NCBI RefSeq assembly: GCF_018967865.2
Contig: NZ_JAHLZY020000001.1
Span: 3,224,001-3,288,000 of the forward strand
Length of the DNA stretch: 64,000 bases
Direction: 5' to 3'
Origin: Hymenobacter siberiensis
Lineage (GTDB): Bacteria; Bacteroidota; Bacteroidia; Cytophagales; Hymenobacteraceae
A model generated the notes under the pieces. The model did no database searches, had not been told where the DNA came from, and was given only the letters and a program-made list of their open reading frames with translations. The position numbers and the translations under genes are program-made. This document shows, piece after piece, positions 12,301-19,128 of the stretch; position 1 is the first letter of the stretch; every line of letters begins with the position of its first letter.

Positions 12301-12565
12301 AGGGCGAATGCAGGTAGCGGGTGAACGCGGGGGCACCAGCCGCCAGTTTTTTCTGCTCAAGGGCGGCCTGCGCGGCGGCGCGGCGGGCCGCCTCTACGCG
12401 AGGTAGGGCGAGGCGGCGCACGGGGCCTTGCGGCCGGCGCTGGGCCGAAACTAGAACAGGAGCTGCTAACAATGACAGCAGCAGGAAAATCCGGAGAAAT
12501 GGCAAGGGTGGGAAGCTATAGTTTATGCGAAAGTAGCGCTTACAGGCGCTTTGCGTTTTCAGCAA
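9353..12565 (-). CDS. GH3 beta-N-acetylhexosaminidase-like / serine hydrolase fusion
   Basis: About 1070 residues with a signal peptide ending VLVSAQ. Residues ~60-420 form a GH3 catalytic domain of the NagZ type: VAKHFPGHGDVDADSH around residue 265 carries the conserved catalytic His region and FTDAMNMRGV the nucleophile Asp. A GH3 C-terminal-like domain follows. From about residue 660 a beta-lactamase-fold serine hydrolase begins, with SMTK (SxxK) near residue 743 and YSDLSF as the second motif. This fusion is recurrent in Bacteroidota and suggests coupled cleavage of amino-sugar glycosides and peptides or esters, perhaps peptidoglycan, in the periplasm. The start is uncertain: 12565 is TTG, and another TTG lies about 22 codons downstream, just before the hydrophobic core. 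Confidence 0.88.
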   Translation of the reverse strand: MLKTQSACKRYFRINYSFPPLPFLRIFLLLSLLAAPVLVSAQRRPQGPVRRLALPRVEAARRAAAQAALEQKKLAAGAPAFTRYLHSPWVDSLMRVLTPDQRAAQLFMVAAYSNRKRIDEDSISMLIQQYGIGGLIFFQGGPGRQARLLNRYQSQSRVPLLVALDGEWGVGMRLDSVVKFPYQMSLGGETDTALLYDMGHEVARQFKRLGMHVNFAPVVDVNNNPANPVIGFRSWGENPAAVARDGRQYMRGMQDAGILAVAKHFPGHGDVDADSHLALPTVRVDRRRLDTLELPPFRSLMAGGLGGVMVAHLNVPALDTVYGPSTLSRPIITGVLREEMGFKGLIFTDAMNMRGVISMFPPGEADVRAIMAGNDILEFSKNIPLALKMVRIAVDSGRISQKEIDEHCRRVLALKHWAGLNHYRPIDTKNLYEDLNGPHAQYLSHRLTELSITLLRNQKSLLPLQRLDTLRIATLVLGGSPRDTTDFQKAVADYAPTAHFHLPAMPSLDELAQLRAALRPYNLVLVALQNLGRLPATSFGITPEENTLLRELMDRKQALVISVFGSAYAVDKVRDLDRAAAVVLAYQESANAQNLAAQAIFGGIAATGQLPVTVSSKYPRGFGLRTAAGFRLRYANPEDVDMDGRLEARVDSLVGRALAAQAFPGAQVLIARRGTVVLRKSYGNQTYAGFAGLEGGEQPVTLKAKKAARKAARMEKKRTLASSSSLLTSPRPVQNDDLYDLASMTKLLASTPALLRLEGDQKFSPDSTLGNYFSFLRGTNKAPLKMRDVLAHQAGLQAWIPFWKTFVKRNGDLRRRFFRTDSSARFPLPAARGLWARRDMPTRLYQAIGASPLNAKPGYVYSDLSFVLYPALVQARTGLSFDAFLQREVYGPLGASTLGFRPLNRFPIKRIVPTEVDSAFRRQLLHGTVHDEGAALLGGLSGHAGLFGDANDVAKLAQTYAWGGRYGGQQLFDKTMLADWTRCQFCPDNRRALAFDRPAANPTVNSAKSASPGSYGHTDFTGTYFWVEPAKDLVVVLLTNRVHPTRRNNKLSDLGVRSALLQLAIEAAQR

Positions 12566-13065
12566 GATTGCGCCCCCGCCCTACCTCTCCATGTAAACCC
12601 GGCAACTACATCAAGCCCGTACAAGCCGGCTAAATAGCAGCTGAACATTTATGCAAAATAGCATTATGTCTTGAAAGCCTATAGCATTCGGGGCAATCTT
12701 TCCACCTATTTTTTCCCCACAGCCACACTCAATCAACTCCTGCTCAGCAGCTTTTAACAAAAAAGAATGTATTGACCTTTCGAACTTATTTCTAAATTAA
12801 GCATCTGTGAATCAATTTTTTAAATACCGTTGATTTTATCACTGCATATATATTTCCTTTCGTCCAGTATTAAACACAAGCGGTTCGGCTCTATATTACA
12901 TCGTTTTACCCTGTTAAATTTGAATAATGCCGCACTCGTCAACTGGATTTATTTGGTGGCATGCTTGCAGCTAGTAGCAAGCCAAGTCATCAACTACACT
13001 TGCTCAGTCTTTTTCAAGTCCGCCCTTCTCCTTTTAAGTTTATTTCATAAAACATTCTTTTACAC
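12566..13065. other. A/T-rich intergenic region
   Basis: About 500 bp between divergent genes, clearly richer in A/T than its surroundings. It has no convincing coding frame; a 79-codon open frame near 12830-13069 lacks a proper start and resembles no protein. A TAAATTTG string at 12915-12922 fits the -7 box consensus and could serve the gene at 13066, with a 140-base leader. Confidence 0.55.
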
Positions 13066-14322
13066 ATGAACAATCTTTTACCATTTTCTGCACTTCGCAC
13101 CGGCTATCGGAAAGTAGCGCTGCTGGGCATTTTTGCTTTAATGGGGGGCTCCTTAAAGTCATATGCCCAGACAACTCCACTCTTTCAGACCTTTGGTGAT
13201 AATACCACGGCTGACAACAACTTCCCTTATAGTACATCAAATGCTACTAATATAGGCACCGGGGTCAGCATAGGCACCACCACCGTTGCAAGACAAGACG
13301 GTGCTACGACTACAGCATATGGAGTAAGACTTGCCAACAACGGCAATGGCAACTCGGGTAGCACCCAGGTAAATTTGGCCAGGAAGATTTTTGATAGCGG
13401 CTCCGGTGCAGTCAACCCCAACAATGTAAGCTTTGAGGTTGGCAGTTATAACGCGGGTGGAACTGACGGATTTAATACAACATCAACCATTGATGTTTTC
13501 GCGAGCGTTAACAATGGAAGTTTCAATAGAATAGTTAGGGTAATAGGTTCTGCCAACTCGCCTCAGTATAATTTTGGTGATAATCTACTTGGAGCCGCAC
13601 AACCAGTATTCACCAATTACACCGCCAACAATATAGCAACCGTCACCGATGCCAATCGAGTTACGAAGGTCACGGTAAATTTACCATCGTCTAATACTGC
13701 TGGCACGAGTGTGATAATTCGCATTGTTATAAGTGTCGCTGCACGGGCGCATATTCTAATCGATAACGTCACGCTCACTTCAGGAGACACCTCGAAACCT
13801 CTGCCCGTTGAGCTCACCCGCTTCGATGCCACGGCCAAAGCAGCCGGCGTGAGCCTGAACTGGGCCACGGCTACCGAGAAAAACAGCGACCGGTTTGAAA
13901 TTCAGCGCAGCGCTACGGGCGAAGCTTTCGAGACGCGGGGCACGGTAAAAGGCCAGGGCAGCACCACCATGGCGCACAACTACTCCTTTGTGGATAGCCG
14001 CCCGCTCGCCGGCACCTCCTACTACCGCCTACGGCAGGTAGACACCGATGGCACCTTCAGCTTCTCGCCGGTGGTAGCCGTGCAAACCGAAGCCAGCACC
14101 CAGGTAGCGTTCTACCCCAACCCCAGCGCGAACCAGCTCATCATGCCCGCCGGTGTGGGGGCAGTGCAGTACCGTATTTTCAATGCCCTGGGCCAGACCC
14201 TGCTCAGCGGCAAAGCCACTGATAATGACCGCCTCGACATCACCAGCCTGCCCACAGGCCCCTTCTTCCTGGAGCTGAGCGGCGCGGCCGGCCACCACAC
14301 CCAGCGCCTGATGCACGAGTAG
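13066..14322 (+). CDS. T9SS-exported surface protein
   Basis: 418 residues. The signal peptide ends in SYAQ. Residues ~36-240 are rich in Thr, Asn and Ser and look like an all-beta adhesin or binding domain that I cannot assign. Residues ~245-345 form a fibronectin-like module (PLPVELTRFDATAKAAG ... YYRLRQVDTDGTFSFSPV). The end is a type A T9SS sorting domain (VAFYPNPSANQL ... LPTGPFFLEL), so the protein should pass through the type IX system to the cell surface. The same fibronectin-like plus sorting module closes the metalloprotease at 37560. Base composition changes sharply near 13790: the first 720 bp are A/T-rich, the tail G/C-rich, suggesting a recombined passenger domain. Confidence 0.85.
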   Translation: MNNLLPFSALRTGYRKVALLGIFALMGGSLKSYAQTTPLFQTFGDNTTADNNFPYSTSNATNIGTGVSIGTTTVARQDGATTTAYGVRLANNGNGNSGSTQVNLARKIFDSGSGAVNPNNVSFEVGSYNAGGTDGFNTTSTIDVFASVNNGSFNRIVRVIGSANSPQYNFGDNLLGAAQPVFTNYTANNIATVTDANRVTKVTVNLPSSNTAGTSVIIRIVISVAARAHILIDNVTLTSGDTSKPLPVELTRFDATAKAAGVSLNWATATEKNSDRFEIQRSATGEAFETRGTVKGQGSTTMAHNYSFVDSRPLAGTSYYRLRQVDTDGTFSFSPVVAVQTEASTQVAFYPNPSANQLIMPAGVGAVQYRIFNALGQTLLSGKATDNDRLDITSLPTGPFFLELSGAAGHHTQRLMHE

Positions 14323-14367
14323 CGCCGGCCGTGGGCCATTGCCACGCCTCTGGTCCGCACTTATCCC

Positions 14368-14406
14368 AAAGCCCCGCTCCTACCGTGTGTAGAGGCGGGG
14401 CTTTTT
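14368..14406 (+). terminator. Rho-independent terminator
   Basis: Arms AAAGCCCCGC (14368-14377) and GCGGGGCTTT (14395-14404), followed by further T residues. It closes the T9SS cargo gene. Confidence 0.85.
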
Positions 14407-14415
14407 CTATTAGGC

Positions 14416-14454
14416 AGCTTATCATGTTCGCATCATGCCCGGGTAGTAGGTTTG
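14416..14454 (+). promoter_or_regulatory. Operator-promoter module A (ATCATG direct repeat + TAGGTTTG)
   Basis: A direct repeat ATCATG-TTCGC-ATCATG (14421-14437) preceded by AGCTT, then 9 bp, then TAGGTTTG (14447-14454), a match to the TAnnTTTG -7 box. The two half-sites are 11 bp apart, one helical turn, as expected for an OmpR-family response regulator dimer. An identical arrangement with the same 9-bp gap lies at 17075-17113. It precedes the operon of a His-rich protein, response regulator and kinase, implying autoregulation. Confidence 0.7.
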
Positions 14455-14584
14455 GCGGTTGCTACTGCCGGGTGCCTCCATTTATCGCCAGGCTTCTGCC
14501 GCTTGCCGGGTTGGCACGGTGCTGGCCGCTGTAATTTGCTCAGGCATACGGCACGCCTGCTTTTCCTGTCTTACTGCATTTGCT

Positions 14585-14908
14585 ATGAAACGCACACTTT
14601 TTTTTATACTGAGCCTGGGGTTGCTGTCGGGTGCGCAAGCGGCGGCGGCGCGTCCGCTGTGGGGCGGCTTGCCTGTGCAGCCGGCGCAAACCGGGCCGGT
14701 ACCCACACCCGCGCCAGCTCCCGAGCCGCCGGTGAAGGCCGTGCCGCTTAGCGGCCACCAGCCCAAGCCCCAACGCGTGGGCGACGACGGCCTGCCCACC
14801 GACCACCCCAACGGCCCGAACCAACCCAACCACGGCCGCCAGGCGGGCCGGGCAGCCCACCACGCCCACGGCCCGGGTCCGAGCCACGGCCACGGCCGCC
14901 GTCATTAA
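14585..14908 (+). CDS. Small Pro/His-rich secreted protein
   Basis: 107 residues. A signal peptide (MKRTLFFILSLGLLSGAQA) is followed by a Pro-rich stretch (PTPAPAPEPP) and a His/Gly/Asn-rich tail ending HHAHGPGPSHGHGRRH. No family is recognised. Clustered His in an exported peptide suggests binding of metal ions such as Cu, Ni or Zn in the periplasm, but this is inference. The stop is 21 bases before the response-regulator start, so it is probably the first gene of an operon with the two-component system. Operator module A lies 131 bases upstream. The ATG at 14585 was chosen because the signal peptide begins there. Confidence 0.72.
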   Translation: MKRTLFFILSLGLLSGAQAAAARPLWGGLPVQPAQTGPVPTPAPAPEPPVKAVPLSGHQPKPQRVGDDGLPTDHPNGPNQPNHGRQAGRAAHHAHGPGPSHGHGRRH

Positions 14909-14929
14909 TTAGCTCCCCCCAAGCGCCGC

Positions 14930-15604
14930 ATGACCGTTCTCATCGTCGAAGACGAACGCACCCTGGCCCGCGAGCTGGGCATTTTTCTCTATCAGCAGGG
15001 CTTTGCCTGCACGGTGGCCCGCACCGCCCGCGAGGCCCGCGCCCAGCTGGCCGATACGCCCTTCGATTTTGTGCTGCTCGACCTGGGCCTACCCGACGGC
15101 GACGGCCTGGCCCTGCTGGCCGAGGCCAAGCAGCAGGAGCTCGCGGCGGCCGTCATCATCCTCACCGCCCGCGGGGCCGTGGAAGACCGCATCAGTGGCC
15201 TGGAGCTGGGCGCCGACGACTACCTGGCCAAGCCCTTTTCGCTGCCCGAGCTGCTGGCCCGCATGCACGCCATCACGCGGCGGCGCTTCGGGCTGCACAA
15301 GCCGCTGGCGGCGGTGGGCGCGTTTGAGCTCGATTTGCAGGCCCGCCGGCTGCTGTTTGGCGGGCAGGAGGTGAGCTTATCGGTGAAGGAGTTCGACGTA
15401 TTGAGCTACCTCGTGCTGCACAAAAACCGGGTAATGACCCGCCTGCAGCTCACCGAGCACATCTGGGGCAACCTGCCCGAGTCGGGCTTCGATTCGAACT
15501 ACATTGATGCCCACATCAAAAACCTACGCAAGAAGCTGGGCCTGCACGCCGACGTGGACTGGCTCGAAACCGTGCGCGGCATCGGGTACCGGGTGCGGGT
15601 GTAG
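14930..15604 (+). CDS. OmpR/PhoB-family response regulator
   Basis: 224 residues. The receiver domain spans 1-115, with the acidic pair in LIVEDE, phospho-acceptor Asp51 (LLDLGLPDGDG), Thr in ILTARG and Lys in LAKPFSLPELLARM. The winged-helix DNA-binding domain spans ~125-224, with recognition region FDSNYIDAHIKNLRKKLG and the closing wing GIGYRVRV. It should be phosphorylated by the kinase encoded 126 bp downstream and bind direct repeats as a dimer. The two ATCATG repeats at 14421 and 17080 are the natural candidate sites. Receivers of this type often pair with metal- or envelope-stress-sensing kinases such as CusS. Confidence 0.95.
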   Translation: MTVLIVEDERTLARELGIFLYQQGFACTVARTAREARAQLADTPFDFVLLDLGLPDGDGLALLAEAKQQELAAAVIILTARGAVEDRISGLELGADDYLAKPFSLPELLARMHAITRRRFGLHKPLAAVGAFELDLQARRLLFGGQEVSLSVKEFDVLSYLVLHKNRVMTRLQLTEHIWGNLPESGFDSNYIDAHIKNLRKKLGLHADVDWLETVRGIGYRVRV

Positions 15605-15608
15605 GATT

Positions 15609-15681
15609 CTGGTTGTTGGTGCCTGGTGCCTGGTGCCTGGTTGTTGGTGCCTGGTGCCTGGTGCCGGGTGCCTGGTGCCTG
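15609..15681. repeat. GGTGCCT tandem repeat between regulator and kinase
   Basis: A low-complexity run made of the 7-mer GGTGCCT, interrupted by GGTTGTT and one GGGTGCC variant. It contains two copies of a ~29-bp unit. It starts just after the response-regulator stop codon and accounts for most of the 126-bp gap before the kinase gene, where tight coupling would be expected. Confidence 0.85.
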
Positions 15682-15730
15682 ACCAATTAAAGAACGTCCT
15701 ACCCTCATACCCGCCACCCTCCGACCCCCC

Positions 15731-17074
15731 ATGAAGCTCAGCACCAAGTTTTCCCTGTTCAATGCCGTGTCGCGGGTGGTTATTCTGCTGGTGCTGGCGG
15801 GGGCGCTGCCGCTGGCTATGAGCCACCTGGCCCGGCTGGCCACCGACCAGCGTCTGGCCCAGAAAAAGGAAAAAGTGCTGCGCCTGCTGCGCCGCAACGG
15901 CATTTCGGCTTTCATCACCGCCGAGCAGTCTTCCTATGGCAGCTACAACCTACTCAAGGAGGAGTTTATTTCGCTGGAGGCTATTCCGCCCGGGCCGGGC
16001 ATCAACGAGATTGAGGACTCGAAGCGGGCCGTGGAGGATGAAATTGTGGAGTACCGGGTACTGAGCTACGCCTTCGCCCAGGATGGCCAGAACTACCTGC
16101 TCGAAATAGGGCGCAGCACGGGCAGCATTGGCGAAACGGAGCGCAACTTCCGCCACTACGCGCTGTACATGCTGCTGGTGGCCGTGGCCCTGACCACGCT
16201 GGCCGATGTGGCCTTCTTCCGCTATCTGCTGGAGCCGTTCTACACCATTATCCGGCAGCGACTCAAAAATGCCCACCACCCCGCCGCGTTCAACTTCGCG
16301 CCCATTAAAACCAGCACCGACGACTTTCGCTACCTCGACGAGAGCCTGCGCGAGATGATGACCACCATCCAGGCCTCGTTCACGAAGGAGCGCAAGTTTA
16401 TCGCGGATGCCTCGCACGAGCTGCTCACGCCTCTGGCCGCCCTGCAGTACCGCTTCGACAACATGCTGGCCGATGAGTCGCTATCCGATGAAAACCAGCT
16501 GCGCGTGGTGGATTCGCAGCGCACGGTGCACCGCCTGCGCACCATCATCAGGTCGCTGCTGATGATTTCGAAGATTGAGAACGACCAGTTTGCCCGCGCC
16601 GAAACCGTGCCGCTGGCTCCGCTGGTGGCCGAAGTATGCGACGAAGTGCAGGACCGCCTGGCCGTGCTCGGCCTGACCCTGCACCAGGACCTGACGCCCG
16701 ATTTCACCGTGCTGCACGGCAACCGCAGCCTGCTCTTCACGCTGCTCTACAACCTGGTGAGCAACGCCATCAAGTACAACCGGGCCGGGGGGCGCATCGA
16801 CGCGCGGGGCCGGCCCACGCCCGGCGGTGGCTACGTGCTCGAAGTGCGCGACACCGGCGTGGGCATTGCCCGCGAGCAGCTGCCGCGCCTGTTTCTGCGC
16901 TTCGACAAGGGGGCCACGGCCGACCCCGACAGCTACGGCCTGGGCCTGAGCATTGCCCGCACCATTGCCGACCTGCACGGCATCAGCCTCGAAGTCAATT
17001 CAATTGAGGGGCTGGGCACGTCGTTTTTGCTCGGTTTCCCGGCCCCGGCTCCGGGCCTGGCCGAGCCGTTATAG
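15731..17074 (+). CDS. Two-component sensor histidine kinase
   Basis: 447 residues. Membrane segments lie at ~13-33 and ~141-163 and enclose a ~105-residue periplasmic sensor region, with a short juxtamembrane linker after the second. The dimerisation domain carries the phospho-acceptor His229 in DASHELLTPLAALQYR. The ATPase domain has the N box (YNLVSNAIKYNRAGG), G1 (VRDTGVGIA) and G2 (YGLGLSIARTIADLHG). It pairs with the response regulator upstream. The periplasmic part contains no obvious His cluster or metal-binding motif, so the signal is unknown. The TAG stop is directly followed by operator module B, one base later. Confidence 0.95.
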   Translation: MKLSTKFSLFNAVSRVVILLVLAGALPLAMSHLARLATDQRLAQKKEKVLRLLRRNGISAFITAEQSSYGSYNLLKEEFISLEAIPPGPGINEIEDSKRAVEDEIVEYRVLSYAFAQDGQNYLLEIGRSTGSIGETERNFRHYALYMLLVAVALTTLADVAFFRYLLEPFYTIIRQRLKNAHHPAAFNFAPIKTSTDDFRYLDESLREMMTTIQASFTKERKFIADASHELLTPLAALQYRFDNMLADESLSDENQLRVVDSQRTVHRLRTIIRSLLMISKIENDQFARAETVPLAPLVAEVCDEVQDRLAVLGLTLHQDLTPDFTVLHGNRSLLFTLLYNLVSNAIKYNRAGGRIDARGRPTPGGGYVLEVRDTGVGIAREQLPRLFLRFDKGATADPDSYGLGLSIARTIADLHGISLEVNSIEGLGTSFLLGFPAPAPGLAEPL

Positions 17075-17113
17075 AGCTTATCATGTTCGCATCATGTTGG
17101 AAAAGTAGGTTTG
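17075..17113 (+). promoter_or_regulatory. Operator-promoter module B (second copy)
   Basis: Same layout as module A: AGCTT, ATCATG-TTCGC-ATCATG (17080-17096), 9 bp, TAGGTTTG (17106-17113). The 22 bp from AGCTT through the second ATCATG are identical to module A, while the 9-bp spacers differ (cccgggtag versus ttggaaaag). That conservation argues for selection on a protein-binding site. It drives the two His-rich mini-genes, starting 30 bp before the first ATG. Confidence 0.72.
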
Positions 17114-17143
17114 AGCCATCATCAACCCCAAACCCATTTCCCC

Positions 17144-17284
17144 ATGAAAAAGCTGATGCTTTCCGCCGTTGCCATGCTGTGGACGTTTGCTGCCCTGGCC
17201 CAAGCTACCCCTCACACCGGTGGCCACCACGGCGGCCATCATGGCGGGCACCACGGCCACCACGGCGGCCACAAAACCAAGTAA
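17144..17284 (+). CDS. His/Gly-repeat secreted mini-protein
   Basis: 46 residues. A signal peptide (MKKLMLSAVAMLWTFAALAQ) leaves a mature peptide of ~26 residues made almost only of GGHH repeats (HHGGHHGGHHGHHGG) ending KTK. The repeat density suggests metal chelation in the periplasm; this is inference. It is too short for most gene callers, but start, signal peptide, promoter and paralogue downstream all support it. The N-terminus is nearly the same as that of the next gene (MKK, L/M-S-A, AML, TFAA, AQATP), so the two arose by duplication followed by divergence of the tail. Confidence 0.75.
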   Translation: MKKLMLSAVAMLWTFAALAQATPHTGGHHGGHHGGHHGHHGGHKTK

Positions 17285-17356
17285 GCCAACCCGACGGGCG
17301 CTGCAACGCCCGGCCAGCTCATTGCCCATTTCTTCCCATTCATTTTTTTGATTCCC

Positions 17357-17560
17357 ATGAAAAAGTATCTGATGTCCGCTGCTGCCATGCTGTGCACCTT
17401 CGCCGCTATGGCCCAGGCTACGCCTGCCACCCCCGCTACCCCGGCTACGCCAAACCCCACCCATGCTGACGGCAAGCAAGGCGGCCACAAGGGAAGTCAC
17501 AAGGGCATGCACAAGGGCAACCACAAAGGCAACCACAAGGGCATGCACGGCACCCGTTAG
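17357..17560 (+). CDS. His/Lys-repeat secreted mini-protein
   Basis: 67 residues. A signal peptide (MKKYLMSAAAMLCTFAAMAQ) is followed by an ATP repeat (ATPATPATPATP) and a tail of HKG units (GGHKGSHKGMHKGNHKGNHK) ending MHGTR. The tail alternates His, Lys, Gly and occasional Met, a composition compatible with metal binding or with interaction with anionic surfaces. It is a paralogue of the 46-residue gene 72 bp upstream and is closed by a strong terminator, so the two form a short transcript of their own under module B. Confidence 0.75.
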   Translation: MKKYLMSAAAMLCTFAAMAQATPATPATPATPNPTHADGKQGGHKGSHKGMHKGNHKGNHKGMHGTR

Positions 17561-17580
17561 GTTTTTGCCTCACGGCCAAA

Positions 17581-17609
17581 GCCCCTTCGCTGCGCGAAGG
17601 GGCTTTTTT
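17581..17609 (+). terminator. Rho-independent terminator
   Basis: Arms GCCCCTTCG (17581-17589) and CGAAGGGGC (17595-17603), loop CTGCG, then six T. It ends the His-rich mini-gene pair and separates it from the gene at 17635. Confidence 0.9.
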
Positions 17610-17634
17610 CGGTTATTTATCTTCCCGCTTTCAC

Positions 17635-18501
17635 TTGCTTCTGCTTTTCTCCTTGGGTTCTTTTTTTCGCTCATTCGCCGCAGCCGCTTTGCTGGCCGCT
17701 GGCCCGCTGGCGGCGCAGGCTGCCTTGCATTTTCCTGCCCCGGCCCCCGCCGACACCACCGATGCGCCGCGCCGCTCACTGAGCGCGGCACTCAGCTACG
17801 GCAGCAACTCCACGTACTTCGGGCGCTCGCAGGCAGTTGCCTTTCCCTACACGGCCGCCATGCTCACCTATTCGGCCAAAAACGGCCTGTACGGCTCGGT
17901 AGAACTATATAACCTGCTGAACACCGCCACTGCCCTCGACGAAACCGACCTGACCGTGGGCTGGGACCACGACCTGGGCAAAACCCTGGATGTATCGCTC
18001 AGCTATTCGCGGTTCTTCTTCCCCACGGGCAGCGAGCTGGTGAAATCGGGCGTGAACAATGCCTTCGATGCCGGACTAGGGCAGGATTGGGGCGCGTTTT
18101 ACTCGCGGCTGAGCGCCACCTACCTCTTCGGCAAAAGCACCGCCAAGGGCGACGGCTTTCTGGTGCTGGAAAACTCCCGCTCCTTCGAAACCAAGCGCGG
18201 CTTTGGCCAGCACGACTATTTCAGCGTCGAGCCGGTGGTGAGCATCGCGGCCGGTACGCAGTCCTTCACCGAAGCGGCCCTGAACAAGCGCAACGGCCCG
18301 GCTTCCGCCGCCGCCAAAAACCGCAACGTGCGCCGGTTCGGCATCGTCGATTACGAGTTTGGTGTGCCCGTGACTTACACCGTGGGCAAGCTGGCCGTGT
18401 CGGCCGGCTGGCGCTACGTGGTACCCGTGAACCTGCCCGCCGATGATGTGGACTCGCGGGCCCTGTCCATCTGGACGGCCGGGCTCACCCTCACGCTGTA
18501 G
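17635..18501 (+). CDS. Outer-membrane beta-barrel-like protein
   Basis: 288 residues with a signal peptide ending PLAAQA. The mature chain alternates short hydrophobic/aromatic strands (LSAALSYGSNSTYFG, GLYGSVELYNLL, DVSLSYSRFFF, FSVEPVVSIAAG) and ends in a strand LSIWTAGLTLTL, as expected of an outer-membrane barrel. No specific family is recognised. The start is uncertain: 17635 is TTG and no in-frame ATG lies near it. It follows the terminator of the His-rich genes, so co-regulation with them is possible but not shown. Confidence 0.65.
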   Translation: MLLLFSLGSFFRSFAAAALLAAGPLAAQAALHFPAPAPADTTDAPRRSLSAALSYGSNSTYFGRSQAVAFPYTAAMLTYSAKNGLYGSVELYNLLNTATALDETDLTVGWDHDLGKTLDVSLSYSRFFFPTGSELVKSGVNNAFDAGLGQDWGAFYSRLSATYLFGKSTAKGDGFLVLENSRSFETKRGFGQHDYFSVEPVVSIAAGTQSFTEAALNKRNGPASAAAKNRNVRRFGIVDYEFGVPVTYTVGKLAVSAGWRYVVPVNLPADDVDSRALSIWTAGLTLTL

Positions 18502-18573
18502 CCCCGGCGTGGCCTTTTTTCGGCCTGCCAACGTAGACGGTATTTCACGTAACTGACTTTTACCGCTCGTTTT

Positions 18574-19119
18574 ATGCGAATTTCTATTCATTCCATCGGG
18601 CCCGCCGGCCGGTTGTTGGCACTGGCCGCCACGGTGCTGCTGGGCGCGTGCAGCGGCCAGGCCCCGCTAGAGCAGGCCAGCGGCGGCAACGGCCTCTCCA
18701 CCACCGTGCAAACGGATACCACCGCCACGCTGCCTACCGAGGCCTGCGGCCTGCTCACGCCCGGCGAGGTGGCCAGCCTCACGGGCCGCCCGGTGCAGCA
18801 GCAGGCCCAAGGCGACGCCTGCCGCTTCGTGGAAGCCGACCAGCCCGCCAGCCCCGATGCCGTGGTAATGGTATCGTTCCGCCCAGCCGCCGCCTTCCAG
18901 ATTGCGCAGGCCGGCAACGATTTGAAACGGAGCATTTCGCCCGTCAGCGGCCTGGGCCACGAAGCCTATTATGATGACAGCCACGGCGACCTCTACGTGC
19001 AGCTGCCCACCCGCACCCTGGTTATCAGCATGCCGCGCCGCGTGAAAAGCTACTCGCGCGAGCGCATTGCCCCCGAGCTGGGCCGCCTGGCCATAGCGCG
19101 CCTGGCAGTGCGCCGATAG
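18574..19119 (+). CDS. Lipoprotein, DUF3558-like
   Basis: 181 residues with a lipoprotein signal (LAATVLLGACS; Cys ~29). The mature part resembles DUF3558/sporulation-type lipoproteins: ACGLLTPGEVASLTGRPV, then a Cys in GDACRF that could pair with the first, then VMVSFRP and the closing GLGHEAYYDD segment. Such proteins are periplasm-facing and of unknown function. An imperfect palindromic element starts 10 bp after the stop. Confidence 0.7.
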   Translation: MRISIHSIGPAGRLLALAATVLLGACSGQAPLEQASGGNGLSTTVQTDTTATLPTEACGLLTPGEVASLTGRPVQQQAQGDACRFVEADQPASPDAVVMVSFRPAAAFQIAQAGNDLKRSISPVSGLGHEAYYDDSHGDLYVQLPTRTLVISMPRRVKSYSRERIAPELGRLAIARLAVRR

Positions 19120-19128
19120 AACGGCCAA

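Noticed and set aside
10511..12406. A 631-codon open frame on the + strand opposite the GH3 fusion
   Set aside because: It is the shadow of a conserved gene, with His/Ala/Val-rich nonsense sequence.
12830..13069. A 79-codon frame before the T9SS protein
   Set aside because: No proper start codon, no homology, overlapping the upstream region of the T9SS gene.
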